Shown: in pieces, positions 18,365 to 27,040 of the stretch
Position numbering within the stretch: position 1 is the first letter of the stretch
Layout of the letters: every line of letters starts with the position of its first letter
Assembly (NCBI RefSeq): GCF_049319665.1
Contig: NZ_JBMOUD010000005.1
Span: forward strand, 1-64,000
Length of the DNA stretch: 64,000 nucleotides
Direction of reading: 5' to 3'
From: JBMOUD01 sp049319665
GTDB taxonomy: Bacteria > Pseudomonadota > Gammaproteobacteria > Enterobacterales > Enterobacteriaceae
The notes under the pieces: model-generated
What the model was told of the DNA's origin: nothing
The model's input: only the letters and a program-made list of their open reading frames with translations
The model's database searches: none
Position numbers and translations under genes: made by a program

Positions 18365-18694
18365 ATGTCTGCACAACCGGTAGATATACAAATTTTTGGC
18401 CGCTCTTTACGAGTGAATTGTCCGCCAGAACAACAAGAAGCGTTGAACATGGCAGCCGAGGACCTCAATCAGCGGTTGCAAGATCTTAAAGTTCGCACTA
18501 GAGTCACCAATACAGAGCAATTGGTATTTATCGCGGCGTTGAACGTTTGCCACGAACTTGCTCAGGAAAGGTTGAAAACTCGCGATTACGCGTCCAATAT
18601 GGAACAGCGTATCCGCATGTTACAACAGACCATTGAGCAAGCGCTGCTCGAGCAAGGCCGGATCTCTGAACGTGAAGGGACGACTTTCGAATAG
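18365..18694 (+). CDS. zapA: Cell division protein ZapA
   Basis: An FtsZ-binding protein of 109 residues that bundles FtsZ filaments and stabilises the Z ring. The N-terminal globular part (VDIQIFGRSLRVNCP, then EALNMAAEDLNQRL) is followed by a long C-terminal coiled coil. It lies immediately upstream of 6S RNA and fau, as in E. coli; transcripts may read through from zapA. The ATG at 18365 follows a GGAAGG site. Confidence 0.96.
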   Translation: MSAQPVDIQIFGRSLRVNCPPEQQEALNMAAEDLNQRLQDLKVRTRVTNTEQLVFIAALNVCHELAQERLKTRDYASNMEQRIRMLQQTIEQALLEQGRISEREGTTFE

Positions 18695-18753
18695 TTTAAA
18701 CTGTTGATTAATATAACCATTTAGTGGTATATTCATTTGACAGTCAGTACAAA

Positions 18754-18937
18754 ATTTCTCTGAGATGTTTGCTAGCGGGCCAGTCCCCTGAGCCGATAAT
18801 TAGTACAAACAGAATGTGATGATCCGCAATCGGTGCGCATGCTCGGTCCGTCCGAGAAGCCTAAAGATTGTGACTGAACGTTCACCTTGAACCATGGGTT
18901 CAAGGGTTACAGCCTGCAACGGCATCTCGGAGATTCC
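18754..18937 (+). ncRNA. ssrS: 6S RNA
   Basis: The sequence matches E. coli 6S RNA in both closing-stem arms (ATTTCTCTGAGATGTT at the 5' end and GGCATCTCGGAGATTCC at the 3' end) and in central segments such as CGGGCCAGTCCCCTGAGCCG, GCATGCTCGGTCCGTCCGAG and CAAGGGTTACAGCCTGC. Length is about 184 bases. 6S RNA mimics an open promoter and binds sigma-70 RNA polymerase. The location between zapA and fau is the conserved one. Confidence 0.97.
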
Positions 18938-18981
18938 CTTCTTTCGTTGTTCATCTATTCCCTTGGATCATCCAAACCTTT

Positions 18982-19578
18982 ATGTCCTTTACAGCTCAAT
19001 ATGCATCGCTTCGGCAAAGCATTCGCAGTGAAGTCCGACAGCGTAGAAAACAACTCAGCACTGAACAGCAGCAGCAATTTGCCATGCAAATTGTCGAGCA
19101 AGTCACCCAACATGAAAAAATTCAGCAGGCAACCACGCTATCCGTATTTCTCTCCTTCGATGGCGAGCTTGATACCACACCGCTGATTCGCCACCTTTGG
19201 CAACAGGGTAAACAGCTGTGCTTGCCGGTATTGCATCCTTTTAGTTCAGGTAACCTGCTGTTCTTGCGCTATGCGCCAGATACCCCGCTGATCCGTAATC
19301 GCTTTAATATTCTCGAACCTGCGCTCGATATTACCCAAATGATTTTGCTATCAGAAGTCGACATCGTGTTCACGCCGCTGGTGGCGTTTGATAGCCATGG
19401 ACAGCGTCTTGGAATGGGCGGGGGCTTTTACGACCGCACCTTGCAGCATTGGCAGGAAAACGGTCCTTATCCGATCGGTTTGGCACATGATTGTCAGCAG
19501 GTAGCACAATTACCCGTTGAAGAGTGGGATATTCCGCTGCCGGAGATTATTACACCGGAGAAAGTATGGCGCTGGTAA
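18982..19578 (+). CDS. fau: 5-formyltetrahydrofolate cyclo-ligase
   Basis: An ATP-dependent enzyme of 198 residues converting 5-formyl-THF to methenyl-THF (also called ygfA). The C-terminal signature VAFDSHGQRLGMGGGFYDRT is clear. It lies 44 bases after 6S RNA and is probably co-transcribed with it. The N-terminal start at 18982 matches the expected length. Confidence 0.95.
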   Translation: MSFTAQYASLRQSIRSEVRQRRKQLSTEQQQQFAMQIVEQVTQHEKIQQATTLSVFLSFDGELDTTPLIRHLWQQGKQLCLPVLHPFSSGNLLFLRYAPDTPLIRNRFNILEPALDITQMILLSEVDIVFTPLVAFDSHGQRLGMGGGFYDRTLQHWQENGPYPIGLAHDCQQVAQLPVEEWDIPLPEIITPEKVWRW

Positions 19579-19594
19579 AAGCCAGTTAATTAAT

Positions 19595-19619
19595 AATGGG
19601 GGCCCAATATTCCCCCATT
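19595..19619. terminator. Stem-loop between fau and the TM2 gene
   Basis: AATGGGGG (19595-19602) pairs with CCCCCATT (19612-19619). The two genes converge here, and the hairpin can serve both; neither side has a long T run. Confidence 0.6.
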
Positions 19620-19625
19620 GATAAA

Positions 19626-19937
19626 TCAACCATATTTACGTGCAAAATCTTCATCAGAAGTACAGATATAAACAATAAATTCGATGAAAGCGATGATTGA
19701 AGGAATAAAGGTCCAACAGAAAATCAGATACAGAGCACCCTGCCCGTATTTACCCAGATAAAATTTGTGTACGCCAAACCCGCCCAAAAAGAAAGCCAGC
19801 AACGCGGCAGCAAGACGGTTTTTCTCACCTAATGAGCCACTTGTTGGGACACGTTGAGGAGCGCCGCAACTTGGGCAGCTTATCGCGGTTTCGTGTATTT
19901 CTTTTCCACATCCACGGCAAAAAACCATCGATGACAT
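19626..19937 (-). CDS. TM2 domain protein with N-terminal zinc ribbon
   Basis: A small membrane protein of about 103 residues. The N terminus has two CxxC pairs (CRGCGKEIHETAISCPSCG), a zinc ribbon. A TM2 domain follows, with two hydrophobic helices around the GGFGVHKFYLGKYGQGALYL turn and a final hydrophobic segment. The start at 19937 has an AGGA site eight bases upstream; ATGs at 19955 and 19928 are alternatives. TM2 proteins are of unknown function in bacteria. It converges with fau. Confidence 0.8.
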   Translation of the reverse strand: MSSMVFCRGCGKEIHETAISCPSCGAPQRVPTSGSLGEKNRLAAALLAFFLGGFGVHKFYLGKYGQGALYLIFCWTFIPSIIAFIEFIVYICTSDEDFARKYG

Positions 19938-20156
19938 ATATGTCGTCCTTTTCAATAAAAAATTATACCAACCATATTCTAAATAGCGGGCTAGATAAAA
20001 TAGGTAAATATCTTACCTGATATCGGTAATGTATTGAATAGCCATAAAGGCGGATACACTATTAATTCTTAGCAGGATGGCGCTTAATCCTGACTTTTCA
20101 AAAATTAAAAAGACAGTCTCAATAATCGAGCGTTATCTCTCTATATCCGTAGAAAG

Positions 20157-20182
20157 CAAAAAGGGCGCTAAGCGCCCTTTTC
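20157..20182 (-). terminator. serA terminator
   Basis: AAGGGCGC and GCGCCCTT form a near-perfect palindromic stem, with a T run on the minus-strand side, about 30 bases past the serA stop. Confidence 0.85.
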
Positions 20183-20210
20183 AATATTATCGATAATTCT
20201 GCAACGCAAA

Positions 20211-21449
20211 TTAGTACAGCAAGCGTGCGCGGATAGTACCCGGGATCGCCTTCATTTGTTGCAATGCACTGGCAACGCTATCCAAACTAGCTTCAGCATC
20301 AATAACTACATAGCCTACTTCTGGACCAGTTTGCAGATACTGTGCGGCAATGTTGATACCTTGCTCGGCAAAAATCTGGTTGATACTGGTCAAGATACCA
20401 GGGCGGTTTTCATGGATGTGCAACAGGCGGCATGCTTTTTCGCTATGTGTCGGCAGAGAAGCTTCTGGGAAGTTAACAGCTGACAACGTTGAACCGTTAT
20501 CAGAGTACTTAACCAGTTTACCCGCGACTTCCAGACCAATACCTTCCTGCGCTTCCATGGTAGAACCACCGATGTGCGGAGTCAGAATCACGTTATCGAA
20601 CTCACACAGCGGAGAGTGGAACGGATCGCTATTGGTTGCTGGCTCTTCTGGGAATACGTCGATTGCCGCGCCAGACAGATGCTGGCTACGCAGCGCATCA
20701 CACAGTGCTGGAATATCAATTACCGTGCCGCGAGAGGCGTTGATCAACAGTGAGCCTGGCTTCATTTGCGCCAACTGTTCGGTGCTGATCATGTTTTTGG
20801 TATTTGCCGTTTCAGGTACATGCAACGTGACCACATCGCTGGTATTTAGCAACTCAGAAAGGCTCGCGATCTGCTGTGCGTTACCTAGCGGCAGTTTAGT
20901 TTCCACGTCATAGAAATAAACGCGCATTCCCAGGCTTTCAGCCAAAATACCAAGCTGAGTACCGATATGGCCATAACCGACGATACCCAGACGCTTACCA
21001 CGGGCCTCATAAGAACCAACGGCCAGTTTGTGCCACACGCCACGGTGTGCTTTAGCATTTGCTGCCGGGATGCCGCGCATCATCAACAGCATTTCGCCCA
21101 ACACCATTTCAGCAACAGAACGGGTATTAGAGAATGGCGCGTTAAATACCGGAATACCACGACGGGTCGCAGCATTGAGATCAACCTGATTGGTTCCGAT
21201 ACAGAAACAACCCACGGCAACCAGTTTTTCAGCCGCAGCAAAAATCTCTTCGGTCATTTGAGTACGGGAGCGAAGCCCAACAAAATGCGCATCACGAATC
21301 GACGCTTTTAACGACTCGGAGTCCAACGCGCCTTTGTGAAATTCAATGTTGGTATAGCCTGCAGCACGAAGTGTATCGATTGCACTTTGGTGGACGCCTT
21401 CCACTAACAGAAACTTAATCTTGTCTTTCTCAAGTGATACTTTTGCCAT
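20211..21449 (-). CDS. serA: D-3-phosphoglycerate dehydrogenase
   Basis: First enzyme of serine synthesis, oxidising 3-phosphoglycerate with NAD+. The 412 residues are close to the E. coli length. The NAD fold has GIVGYGHIGTQLG, with the catalytic Arg-Glu-His set in INASRGTVID, VFPEEP and LTPHIGGST. A C-terminal ACT domain (LLHIHENRPGILTSINQIFA) gives serine feedback inhibition. It is preceded by rpiA on the same strand across 443 bases. Confidence 0.97.
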   Translation of the reverse strand: MAKVSLEKDKIKFLLVEGVHQSAIDTLRAAGYTNIEFHKGALDSESLKASIRDAHFVGLRSRTQMTEEIFAAAEKLVAVGCFCIGTNQVDLNAATRRGIPVFNAPFSNTRSVAEMVLGEMLLMMRGIPAANAKAHRGVWHKLAVGSYEARGKRLGIVGYGHIGTQLGILAESLGMRVYFYDVETKLPLGNAQQIASLSELLNTSDVVTLHVPETANTKNMISTEQLAQMKPGSLLINASRGTVIDIPALCDALRSQHLSGAAIDVFPEEPATNSDPFHSPLCEFDNVILTPHIGGSTMEAQEGIGLEVAGKLVKYSDNGSTLSAVNFPEASLPTHSEKACRLLHIHENRPGILTSINQIFAEQGINIAAQYLQTGPEVGYVVIDAEASLDSVASALQQMKAIPGTIRARLLY

Positions 21450-21829
21450 TTCCCGACCCTACGATTTATGCGTACTGAAAATTGTTCTGACTGAATGCCG
21501 ACTTCAGGAATCGCTGTTTTTTGACAGCTCACAGTCAACATAACAAAATTTTTAGTATCAGCAATACAAACGATTGCTTAGAAGGGAGTTAGAACCCGGA
21601 AGAGAACAAGTGTTTTTAGAACTAAATGCTAATCGACCACCGGTACATGGTGAAAAAGATGAGATGAATTAATTTATGTGACATAAGTCACCAAATTACG
21701 CTTTTTGAAGAAAAGATGATTCAGTCTAAAAATTTATTATCTTCATAATTTTTCACTATGACCTCCCATCCATCGCTAGCGGCCTAAAACATCATTAACT
21801 TATGGTAGAAAACATCCTGCGGCGCTCAC
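21450..21829. promoter_or_regulatory. serA upstream region
   Basis: This AT-rich stretch before serA holds no gene that I can support. It presumably carries the serA promoter and possible Lrp sites, but no element stands out by eye. Confidence 0.4.
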
Positions 21830-21870
21830 AAAGAAAAAGATCTGCCCGCCTGCTAACCATCAGACAGATC
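21830..21870 (-). terminator. rpiA terminator
   Basis: On the minus strand GATCTGTCTG pairs with CGGGCAGATC (eight Watson-Crick and two G-U pairs) and is followed by TTTTTCTTT. It lies about 23 bases past the rpiA stop. Confidence 0.75.
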
Positions 21871-21892
21871 ATCTGCTTATCTCTGCCCGTGC

Positions 21893-22549
21893 TTATTTGA
21901 TAACTTTGACGCCGTCACCAGCACCAACCAACACCACATCGGCACCACGATTGGCAAACAAGCCAACCGTTACAACACCGGCAATAGCGTTGATTTTATT
22001 TTCCAACGCCACCGCGTCGACAATACTCAGGTTGTGAACATCAAGGATCACATTACCGTTATCAGTCAGCACATTTTGACGATACTCAGGTAAGCCCCCC
22101 AGTTTTATCAATTCACGAGCAACATAAGAACGTGCCATTGGGATCACTTCGACCGGCAGAGGGAATTTACCCAATACATCAACCTGCTTGGAGGCATCAA
22201 CAATACAAACAAATTTACGGGCAATTGCCGCGATGATTTTTTCTCGTGTTAACGCTGCACCACCGCCTTTGATCATCTGCATATGGCCGTTGATTTCATC
22301 TGCGCCATCAACATAAACATCCAGTGAATCGACCTCATTACAGTCAAATACCGGGATGCCGAGGCTTTTTAACTTGGCCGTCGAGGCTTCGGAACTCGAT
22401 ACCGCGCCTTCGATTTGGTGTTTGATAGAACCTAATGCATCAATGAAATGGGCAGCTGTAGACCCCGTGCCCACACCAACGATGGTACCTGGCGTCACAA
22501 ACTCCAATGCGGCCCAACCTACTGCTTTTTTCAGTTCATCCTGAGTCAT
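21893..22549 (-). CDS. rpiA: Ribose-5-phosphate isomerase A
   Basis: Interconverts ribose 5-phosphate and ribulose 5-phosphate in the pentose phosphate pathway. It has 218 residues. Phosphate- and substrate-binding segments VGVGTGSTAAHFI, VDGADEI and GGGAALTREKI are present, with the catalytic glutamate in the last. It is divergent from argP, as in E. coli. Confidence 0.97.
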   Translation of the reverse strand: MTQDELKKAVGWAALEFVTPGTIVGVGTGSTAAHFIDALGSIKHQIEGAVSSSEASTAKLKSLGIPVFDCNEVDSLDVYVDGADEINGHMQMIKGGGAALTREKIIAAIARKFVCIVDASKQVDVLGKFPLPVEVIPMARSYVARELIKLGGLPEYRQNVLTDNGNVILDVHNLSIVDAVALENKINAIAGVVTVGLFANRGADVVLVGAGDGVKVIK

Positions 22550-22727
22550 GGTTACTCTCTCCCGGCCATCAGCCTGTGGTGCGTAATGTAAATAATATCA
22601 GTCATTATAAAGCATGCTTTTATAAATTAGGTATGCATGTCAGGCACAAGATCACAGAAAGCCATAAACTGTGGCATAGTGTTGGGATATTATTTTTTAA
22701 GACTATGCATGCAAGGGATAACCTCCG

Positions 22728-23630
22728 ATGAAACGCCCAGATTATCGAACGCTACAAGCACTGGACGCTGTGATCCGCGAACGCGGTTTTGAACGCGCGG
22801 CACAAAAACTTTGTATTACTCAATCGGCGGTTTCTCAACGTATTAAACAGTTAGAAAACCTGTTCGGCCAACCCTTACTGGTTCGTACCGTTCCGCCTCG
22901 CCCTACAGAGCAGGGGCAAAAACTTTTGGCCTTATTACGCCAGGTTGAGCTGTTAGAAGAAGAGTGGCTAGGGAATGAAAGCGGTAATGACAGTAATGAT
23001 GCGCCATTGTTGCTTTCTCTGGCGGTTAACGCCGACAGTCTGGCAACATGGTTGCTCCCAGCATTGAAATCCGTACTGGTTGATTCACCTATCCGTTTAA
23101 ATATGCAGGTAGAGGATGAAACCCGTACTCAGGAACGTTTACGCCGTGGGGAGGTTGTCGGTGCAGTCAGTATCCAGCCACAACCGTTACCTAGCTGTCT
23201 GGTTGATAAGCTTGGCGCATTGGATTATCTGTTTGTCGCATCAAAAAGCTTTGCTGCGCGTTATTTCCCCAATGGTGTAACACGTTCTGCGCTGTTAAAA
23301 GCGCCTGCGGTCGCTTTTGATCATCTTGATGATATGCATCAAGCCTTTTTGCAGCAAAATTTTGATTTGCCGCCCGGCAGCGTTCCTTGCCATATCGTTA
23401 ACTCATCAGAAGCCTTTGTACAGCTGGCTCGTCAGGGCACAACGTGCTGTATGATCCCACATCTACAGATTGAGAAAGAATTGGAAAGCGGTGAGCTCAT
23501 TGATTTAACGCCGGGCCTGTTCCAACGCCGAATGCTGTACTGGCATCGTTTTGCACCAGAAAGCCGCATGATGAGAAAAGTGACTGACGCCCTGTTAGAA
23601 CACGGGCGTCAGGTATTACGGCAGGACTAA
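22728..23630 (+). CDS. argP: LysR-type regulator ArgP (IciA)
   Basis: A LysR-family activator of 300 residues. The DNA-binding helix region (GFERAAQKLCITQSAVSQR) is at residues 19-37 and the effector domain follows. The protein is nearly identical in layout to E. coli ArgP, which activates argO when bound to arginine and is trapped at promoters by lysine. Its likely target argO lies close by at 24457-25080. It converges with yggE. Confidence 0.96.
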   Translation: MKRPDYRTLQALDAVIRERGFERAAQKLCITQSAVSQRIKQLENLFGQPLLVRTVPPRPTEQGQKLLALLRQVELLEEEWLGNESGNDSNDAPLLLSLAVNADSLATWLLPALKSVLVDSPIRLNMQVEDETRTQERLRRGEVVGAVSIQPQPLPSCLVDKLGALDYLFVASKSFAARYFPNGVTRSALLKAPAVAFDHLDDMHQAFLQQNFDLPPGSVPCHIVNSSEAFVQLARQGTTCCMIPHLQIEKELESGELIDLTPGLFQRRMLYWHRFAPESRMMRKVTDALLEHGRQVLRQD

Positions 23631-23636
23631 CAACGC

Positions 23637-24374
23637 TTATTTAGCAGCTGCAGCTGCGTCGTTTAACTCAAAAACAACATCGACCTGATCGTCAAAGTGG
23701 ATTGATTGCTGTTCATAGGTTTGAGCAGCATCACTTTGCGCCATCGCACTGGCACTTTTATACATCCGCGCTACCGGCATTGGCTGGTAGTTCGCAACAT
23801 GATAACGAATGCTGTAAACCGGACCGAGTTTGGCATGGAAACCTTCGGCTAACGCTTTAGCCTGTTGGGTCGCATTATCAATGGCTTTTTGGCGCGCCTG
23901 ATCGCGATAAGTGTCAGGGTCAGAGACACCCAATTCGATCGCACGAATTTCATTGAGTCCTGCACTTAATGCCCCATCCAGCAAATCATTAAGCTTATCC
24001 AAATGACGCAACGTCACCTGAACCTGACGTACAGCGCTATATCCTTTCAATACGCTGCTACCGTCTTTTAAATAGTTATATTCTGGTTGAGTACGCAGAT
24101 TCGCCGCATTGATATCTTTTTTCTCAATGCCGTTTTTCTGTAGGAAAGCAAAATACTCGGCAACACGCTGATCTGCCTGTTTTTTGGCAGAAGAGGCATC
24201 TTTAGCAGATACGCTTACTTCAATTGCCAAAGTGGCAATATCAGGCGTTGCATCAACACTTGCCGTCCCTGATGTCACAACATGTGGCCCCTGCGGAACT
24301 TCCGCAGCCTGCAGCGCCAGAGGTAACGTTCCTAATCCCAACATTGCAGCCATAGCCAGTGCTTTTAATTTCAC
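23637..24374 (-). CDS. yggE: SIMPL-domain periplasmic protein YggE
   Basis: An exported protein of 245 residues. A signal peptide ends near LQAAEVPQGP, followed by the SIMPL/DUF541 domain with TPDIATLAIEVSVSAK and LNDLLDGALSAGLNEI. E. coli YggE is associated with lowering oxidative stress, mechanism unknown. It ends six bases from the argP stop, in convergent orientation, and lies between argP and argO as in E. coli. Confidence 0.92.
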   Translation of the reverse strand: MKLKALAMAAMLGLGTLPLALQAAEVPQGPHVVTSGTASVDATPDIATLAIEVSVSAKDASSAKKQADQRVAEYFAFLQKNGIEKKDINAANLRTQPEYNYLKDGSSVLKGYSAVRQVQVTLRHLDKLNDLLDGALSAGLNEIRAIELGVSDPDTYRDQARQKAIDNATQQAKALAEGFHAKLGPVYSIRYHVANYQPMPVARMYKSASAMAQSDAAQTYEQQSIHFDDQVDVVFELNDAAAAAK

Positions 24375-24456
24375 AGTGCCTCCATTAAATATGCTTATAT
24401 ACCCGTTATGAACCCTAACATATTAACCATGCAGCGAAATTAAGATTAGTAGCAAA

Positions 24457-25080
24457 TCATCTAAAAAGCAGAACACTTTGCCAGGCCAGTTGCAACGCAA
24501 TACCCCACATGATGATCCCAACAATAAAATTGATGATACGCTGTGCTTTTGACGTATTCAGCCAAGGTGATAATCGGGCGGCGAGTAATGCCAAACCAAA
24601 GAACCATAAAGCAGAAGCCGTCACTGCGCCAAACGCGAACCACGTCCGCTCTTCACTACCTAAGCGCCCGCCGAGGCTGCCGAGAACGACAAAGGTATCA
24701 AGATAAACGTGAGGGTTCAGCCAGGTTACCGCCAACATAGTGACAATAATACGCCAGCGACTTTGCTTCATGACTAAGGCTTCAACCCTATCCATACCTG
24801 GGCTAAAAGCGCTACGCAGTGCGCCCCAACCGTACCACAGCAAAAAAGCTACCCCACCCCAGCTCACTAACATCAGCAATGTCGGTGATTGATTAAGCAA
24901 AGCACTGCCGCCAAAAATGCCACCACAAATTAGAAGAATATCACTCAGCGCGCAGAGGCAAGCGATCATCAGATGATATTGACGCCGAATCCCCTGATTC
25001 AATACAAAGGCATTTTGCGGGCCAATCGGTAAAATCATCGCCGCGCTCATAGCAAGCCCCTGAAAAAAAGTAGCAATCAC
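24457..25080 (-). CDS. argO: Arginine exporter ArgO
   Basis: An inner-membrane LysE-family exporter of about 207 residues with around six hydrophobic helices, which exports arginine and canavanine. The family segment AAMILPIGPQNAFVLNQGIR is near the N terminus. The start is taken as GTG at 25080 because this gives the length and N terminus of E. coli ArgO; an ATG at 25107 would add nine charged residues unlike the family. It is probably activated by ArgP. Confidence 0.92.
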   Translation of the reverse strand: MIATFFQGLAMSAAMILPIGPQNAFVLNQGIRRQYHLMIACLCALSDILLICGGIFGGSALLNQSPTLLMLVSWGGVAFLLWYGWGALRSAFSPGMDRVEALVMKQSRWRIIVTMLAVTWLNPHVYLDTFVVLGSLGGRLGSEERTWFAFGAVTASALWFFGLALLAARLSPWLNTSKAQRIINFIVGIIMWGIALQLAWQSVLLFR

Positions 25081-25360
25081 AAAATCTTCCTTAGCGTTAT
25101 TTATCATCTTGCCGCGCAGTGTAAGACAGCTCCGTCATTAGATAAAATTTATAATTCTAATATGGTATTAGAAAAAATGATGATCGCATTAGATGGTCAA
25201 CCAATGATTCGCTTTAGCGAGGCGCTAGACATGGTACGTAATAGAGGATTTGGAAGGTGTCTCGAACATTTGCCTGACGAAAATTGAAGAGGTCGTTGGG
25301 CTGTTACTCTGGCTTTGGGTGCTCTGGATCTTTAGTCCTGAGCATCATGTAGTGGACTAA

Positions 25361-25416
25361 AGAGAAAAGCCCCGAATCGATTAATTCAACCCGAGGCCAC
25401 TCTAATGCCATACAAC
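25361..25416 (-). ncRNA. sok: Sok-type antisense RNA
   Basis: The segment matches E. coli SokC in the paired blocks: on the minus strand GGCCTCGGGTTGA and TCGGGGCTTTTCTCT are conserved. A promoter lies upstream on the minus strand: TTGCCT (complement of 25443-25448), a 17-base spacer and TAACCT (complement of 25420-25425). The RNA would cover the mok ribosome-binding site and block mok translation, and hence hok, by RNase III decay. The ends are approximate. Confidence 0.8.
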
Positions 25417-25611
25417 ATTAGGTTAGCCTTTTACCCTCCGCAAGGCAAGGATATGGAGGCTGTAATGGTACATAAATTAACCGTAATGAGTCTGGTCGTT
25501 ATCTGTATAACGATTCTGATTTTCACTTGGTTGATCCGAGATTCACGATGTGAATTCACGTTCAAACAAGGTGATACGGAGGTTGCGGCTATTATGGTTT
25601 ACGAATCCTAA
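25405..25611 (+). CDS. mok-type overlapping leader frame of hok
   Basis: An ATG at 25405, eight bases after GAGG (25393-25396), opens a 68-codon frame that runs in phase into hok, as in E. coli mokC/hokC. Its ribosome-binding site lies in the part complementary to the antisense RNA. Known hok systems translate hok only when mok is translated. The 20 extra residues precede the toxin. Confidence 0.6.
   Translation: MPYNIRLAFYPPQGKDMEAVMVHKLTVMSLVVICITILIFTWLIRDSRCEFTFKQGDTEVAAIMVYES
25465..25611 (+). CDS. hok: Hok/Gef type I toxin
   Basis: A 48-residue inner-membrane peptide. One transmembrane helix (MSLVVICITILIFTWLI) is followed by a periplasmic tail with the conserved cysteine in DSRCEFTF and the family ending TEVAAIMVYES. 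GGAGG (25455-25459) sits five bases before this ATG. Hok proteins depolarise the membrane when the antisense RNA is lost. No frameshift or missing key residue is visible, so the toxin looks intact. Confidence 0.92.
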   Translation: MVHKLTVMSLVVICITILIFTWLIRDSRCEFTFKQGDTEVAAIMVYES

Positions 25612-25626
25612 GGTAGGAGAGCAACA

Positions 25627-25653
25627 CAGGTGCGGGAGCGTTTTCCGCACCTG
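25627..25653 (+). terminator. Stem-loop after hok
   Basis: CAGGTGCGG (25627-25635) pairs with CCGCACCTG (25645-25653), 16 bases past the hok stop. It may end the transcript or provide the 3' structure typical of hok mRNAs. There is no long T run. Confidence 0.55.
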
Positions 25654-25692
25654 ATTGTCTGGCATCAGATCCATGAGCACCCATCCATTAAT

Positions 25693-25724
25693 AGCAAAAG
25701 GCACCTCAAACGGTGCCTTTTGCT
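25693..25724. terminator. mscS terminator
   Basis: AGCAAAAGGCACC (25693-25705) pairs perfectly with 25712-25724, a 13-bp stem about 20 bases past the mscS stop; it could also stop transcription coming from hok. Confidence 0.85.
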
Positions 25725-25743
25725 TTAAACCAATAGCTCGTAA

Positions 25744-26628
25744 TTAGCTATTCGGCTTATCTTGTTCTTGCTTAGCAACCGCTTCTGCTGCGCGATAAAG
25801 ATGCACATCCATTTGCGGATAAGGGATACCGATATTATTAGCATCCAGCGCACGTTTGAAATTCTCGAGCAGATCCCAGTTTACCTCGGTGGCATCACCG
25901 TTAGTTGTCCATACGCGCACGACAAAATTCAGTGTGGAAGCCGCCATCTCATTTAAGCGAACCGTTACACCTTTATCGTGCATAATACGTTTGTCCGCGG
26001 CAATGATATCGCCCAGTACTTTCTTCACCACATCAATATCCGCATCGTAAGCAACGCCAACGATAATCTCAGTACGACGGTTAGGCTCGCGTGAGGTATT
26101 AATAATATTACCCGCGATCACCTTACCGTTAGGGATAACAATAATTTTGTCATCGACGGTACGTAACGTAGTGGAGAAGATTTGTACCTGTGTCACCGTC
26201 CCGGCAGCGCCGCCTAGATCAACATACTCACCGGCACGGAATGGGCGGAATACGACTAACAGCACACCAGCAGCTAAGTTAGAGAGTGAGCCTTGTAACG
26301 CTAAACCGACGGCCAAACCTGCGGCACCCAAAACAGCAATCACCGACGTGGTTTGAACACCAATGCGCCCTAATACGGCAATTAGCGTAAAGGCAATAAT
26401 GGCATAACGAACCATTGCCGACAGAAAATCGGATACCGTCAGATCGATACCGCGTAATTGCATCACACGGCTTACCGCACCGGATACCGCTTTAGCGATA
26501 ATCAGGCCAATAATAAGAATGGCGATAGCAGAAACAATGTTTACTGCATAATGAATCAACAGTTCCTGATTTCTTACCAGCCAGGAACCGGCGTTATTAA
26601 TACTGTCTACAACATTTAAATCTTCCAT
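25744..26628 (-). CDS. mscS: Small-conductance mechanosensitive channel MscS
   Basis: An inner-membrane heptameric channel that opens on membrane tension during hypo-osmotic shock. It has 294 residues from MEDLNVVDSIN, the E. coli start, preceded by a GGGGTG site; an in-frame ATG at 26772 is not supported. Three transmembrane helices precede the pore segment VLGAAGLAVGLALQGSLSNL, followed by the beta domain (FRPFRAGEYVDLGG) and the cytoplasmic cage. Confidence 0.96.
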   Translation of the reverse strand: MEDLNVVDSINNAGSWLVRNQELLIHYAVNIVSAIAILIIGLIIAKAVSGAVSRVMQLRGIDLTVSDFLSAMVRYAIIAFTLIAVLGRIGVQTTSVIAVLGAAGLAVGLALQGSLSNLAAGVLLVVFRPFRAGEYVDLGGAAGTVTQVQIFSTTLRTVDDKIIVIPNGKVIAGNIINTSREPNRRTEIIVGVAYDADIDVVKKVLGDIIAADKRIMHDKGVTVRLNEMAASTLNFVVRVWTTNGDATEVNWDLLENFKRALDANNIGIPYPQMDVHLYRAAEAVAKQEQDKPNS

Positions 26629-27040
26629 TGAATCACCCCAGGTTAGCCCTTGCGGAAAATAAGAATCAGCTATCACGCGCTTGTTTTCACAGCCTCCAGC
26701 CACAATCAATACGGCCTTTAGCACAAGCCCTGTCTTTGGTAAAAGATTCCTCAAACGCTTAAGGTTAACCAAGAATATGCAGAACCGCCAATAACGGCCA
26801 ACGATACGCCTGTTTTTTAATCAAAAACATGCAATTCAATCAGATAGCTCTTTTTATTACTTTAAAAACAACTCAACGTGCCCTCTTTACCGTACGGCAT
26901 GTTGTTGATTTTCTGCACGCATTGCTTGATGTAACCAACAAGTACTCAGTATGAATCATTGTTGATATCGTAAAATTCGCTCGCTGAGACAATAAAAAAA
27001 GGGGCCGAAGCCCCTTGATACCACAGTTTAGACAAAGAAA
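26629..27040. other. mscS upstream region and fbaA terminator
   Basis: No gene was found. The fbaA terminator AAGGGGC-CGAA-GCCCCTT lies at 26999-27016, with a T run on the minus-strand side (26993-27000). The remainder is AT-rich and presumably carries the mscS promoter. Confidence 0.7.

Noticed and set aside
25160..25270. Short frame starting ATGATG upstream of hok
   Set aside because: It lacks a ribosome-binding site and known domain and lies in the argO upstream region.
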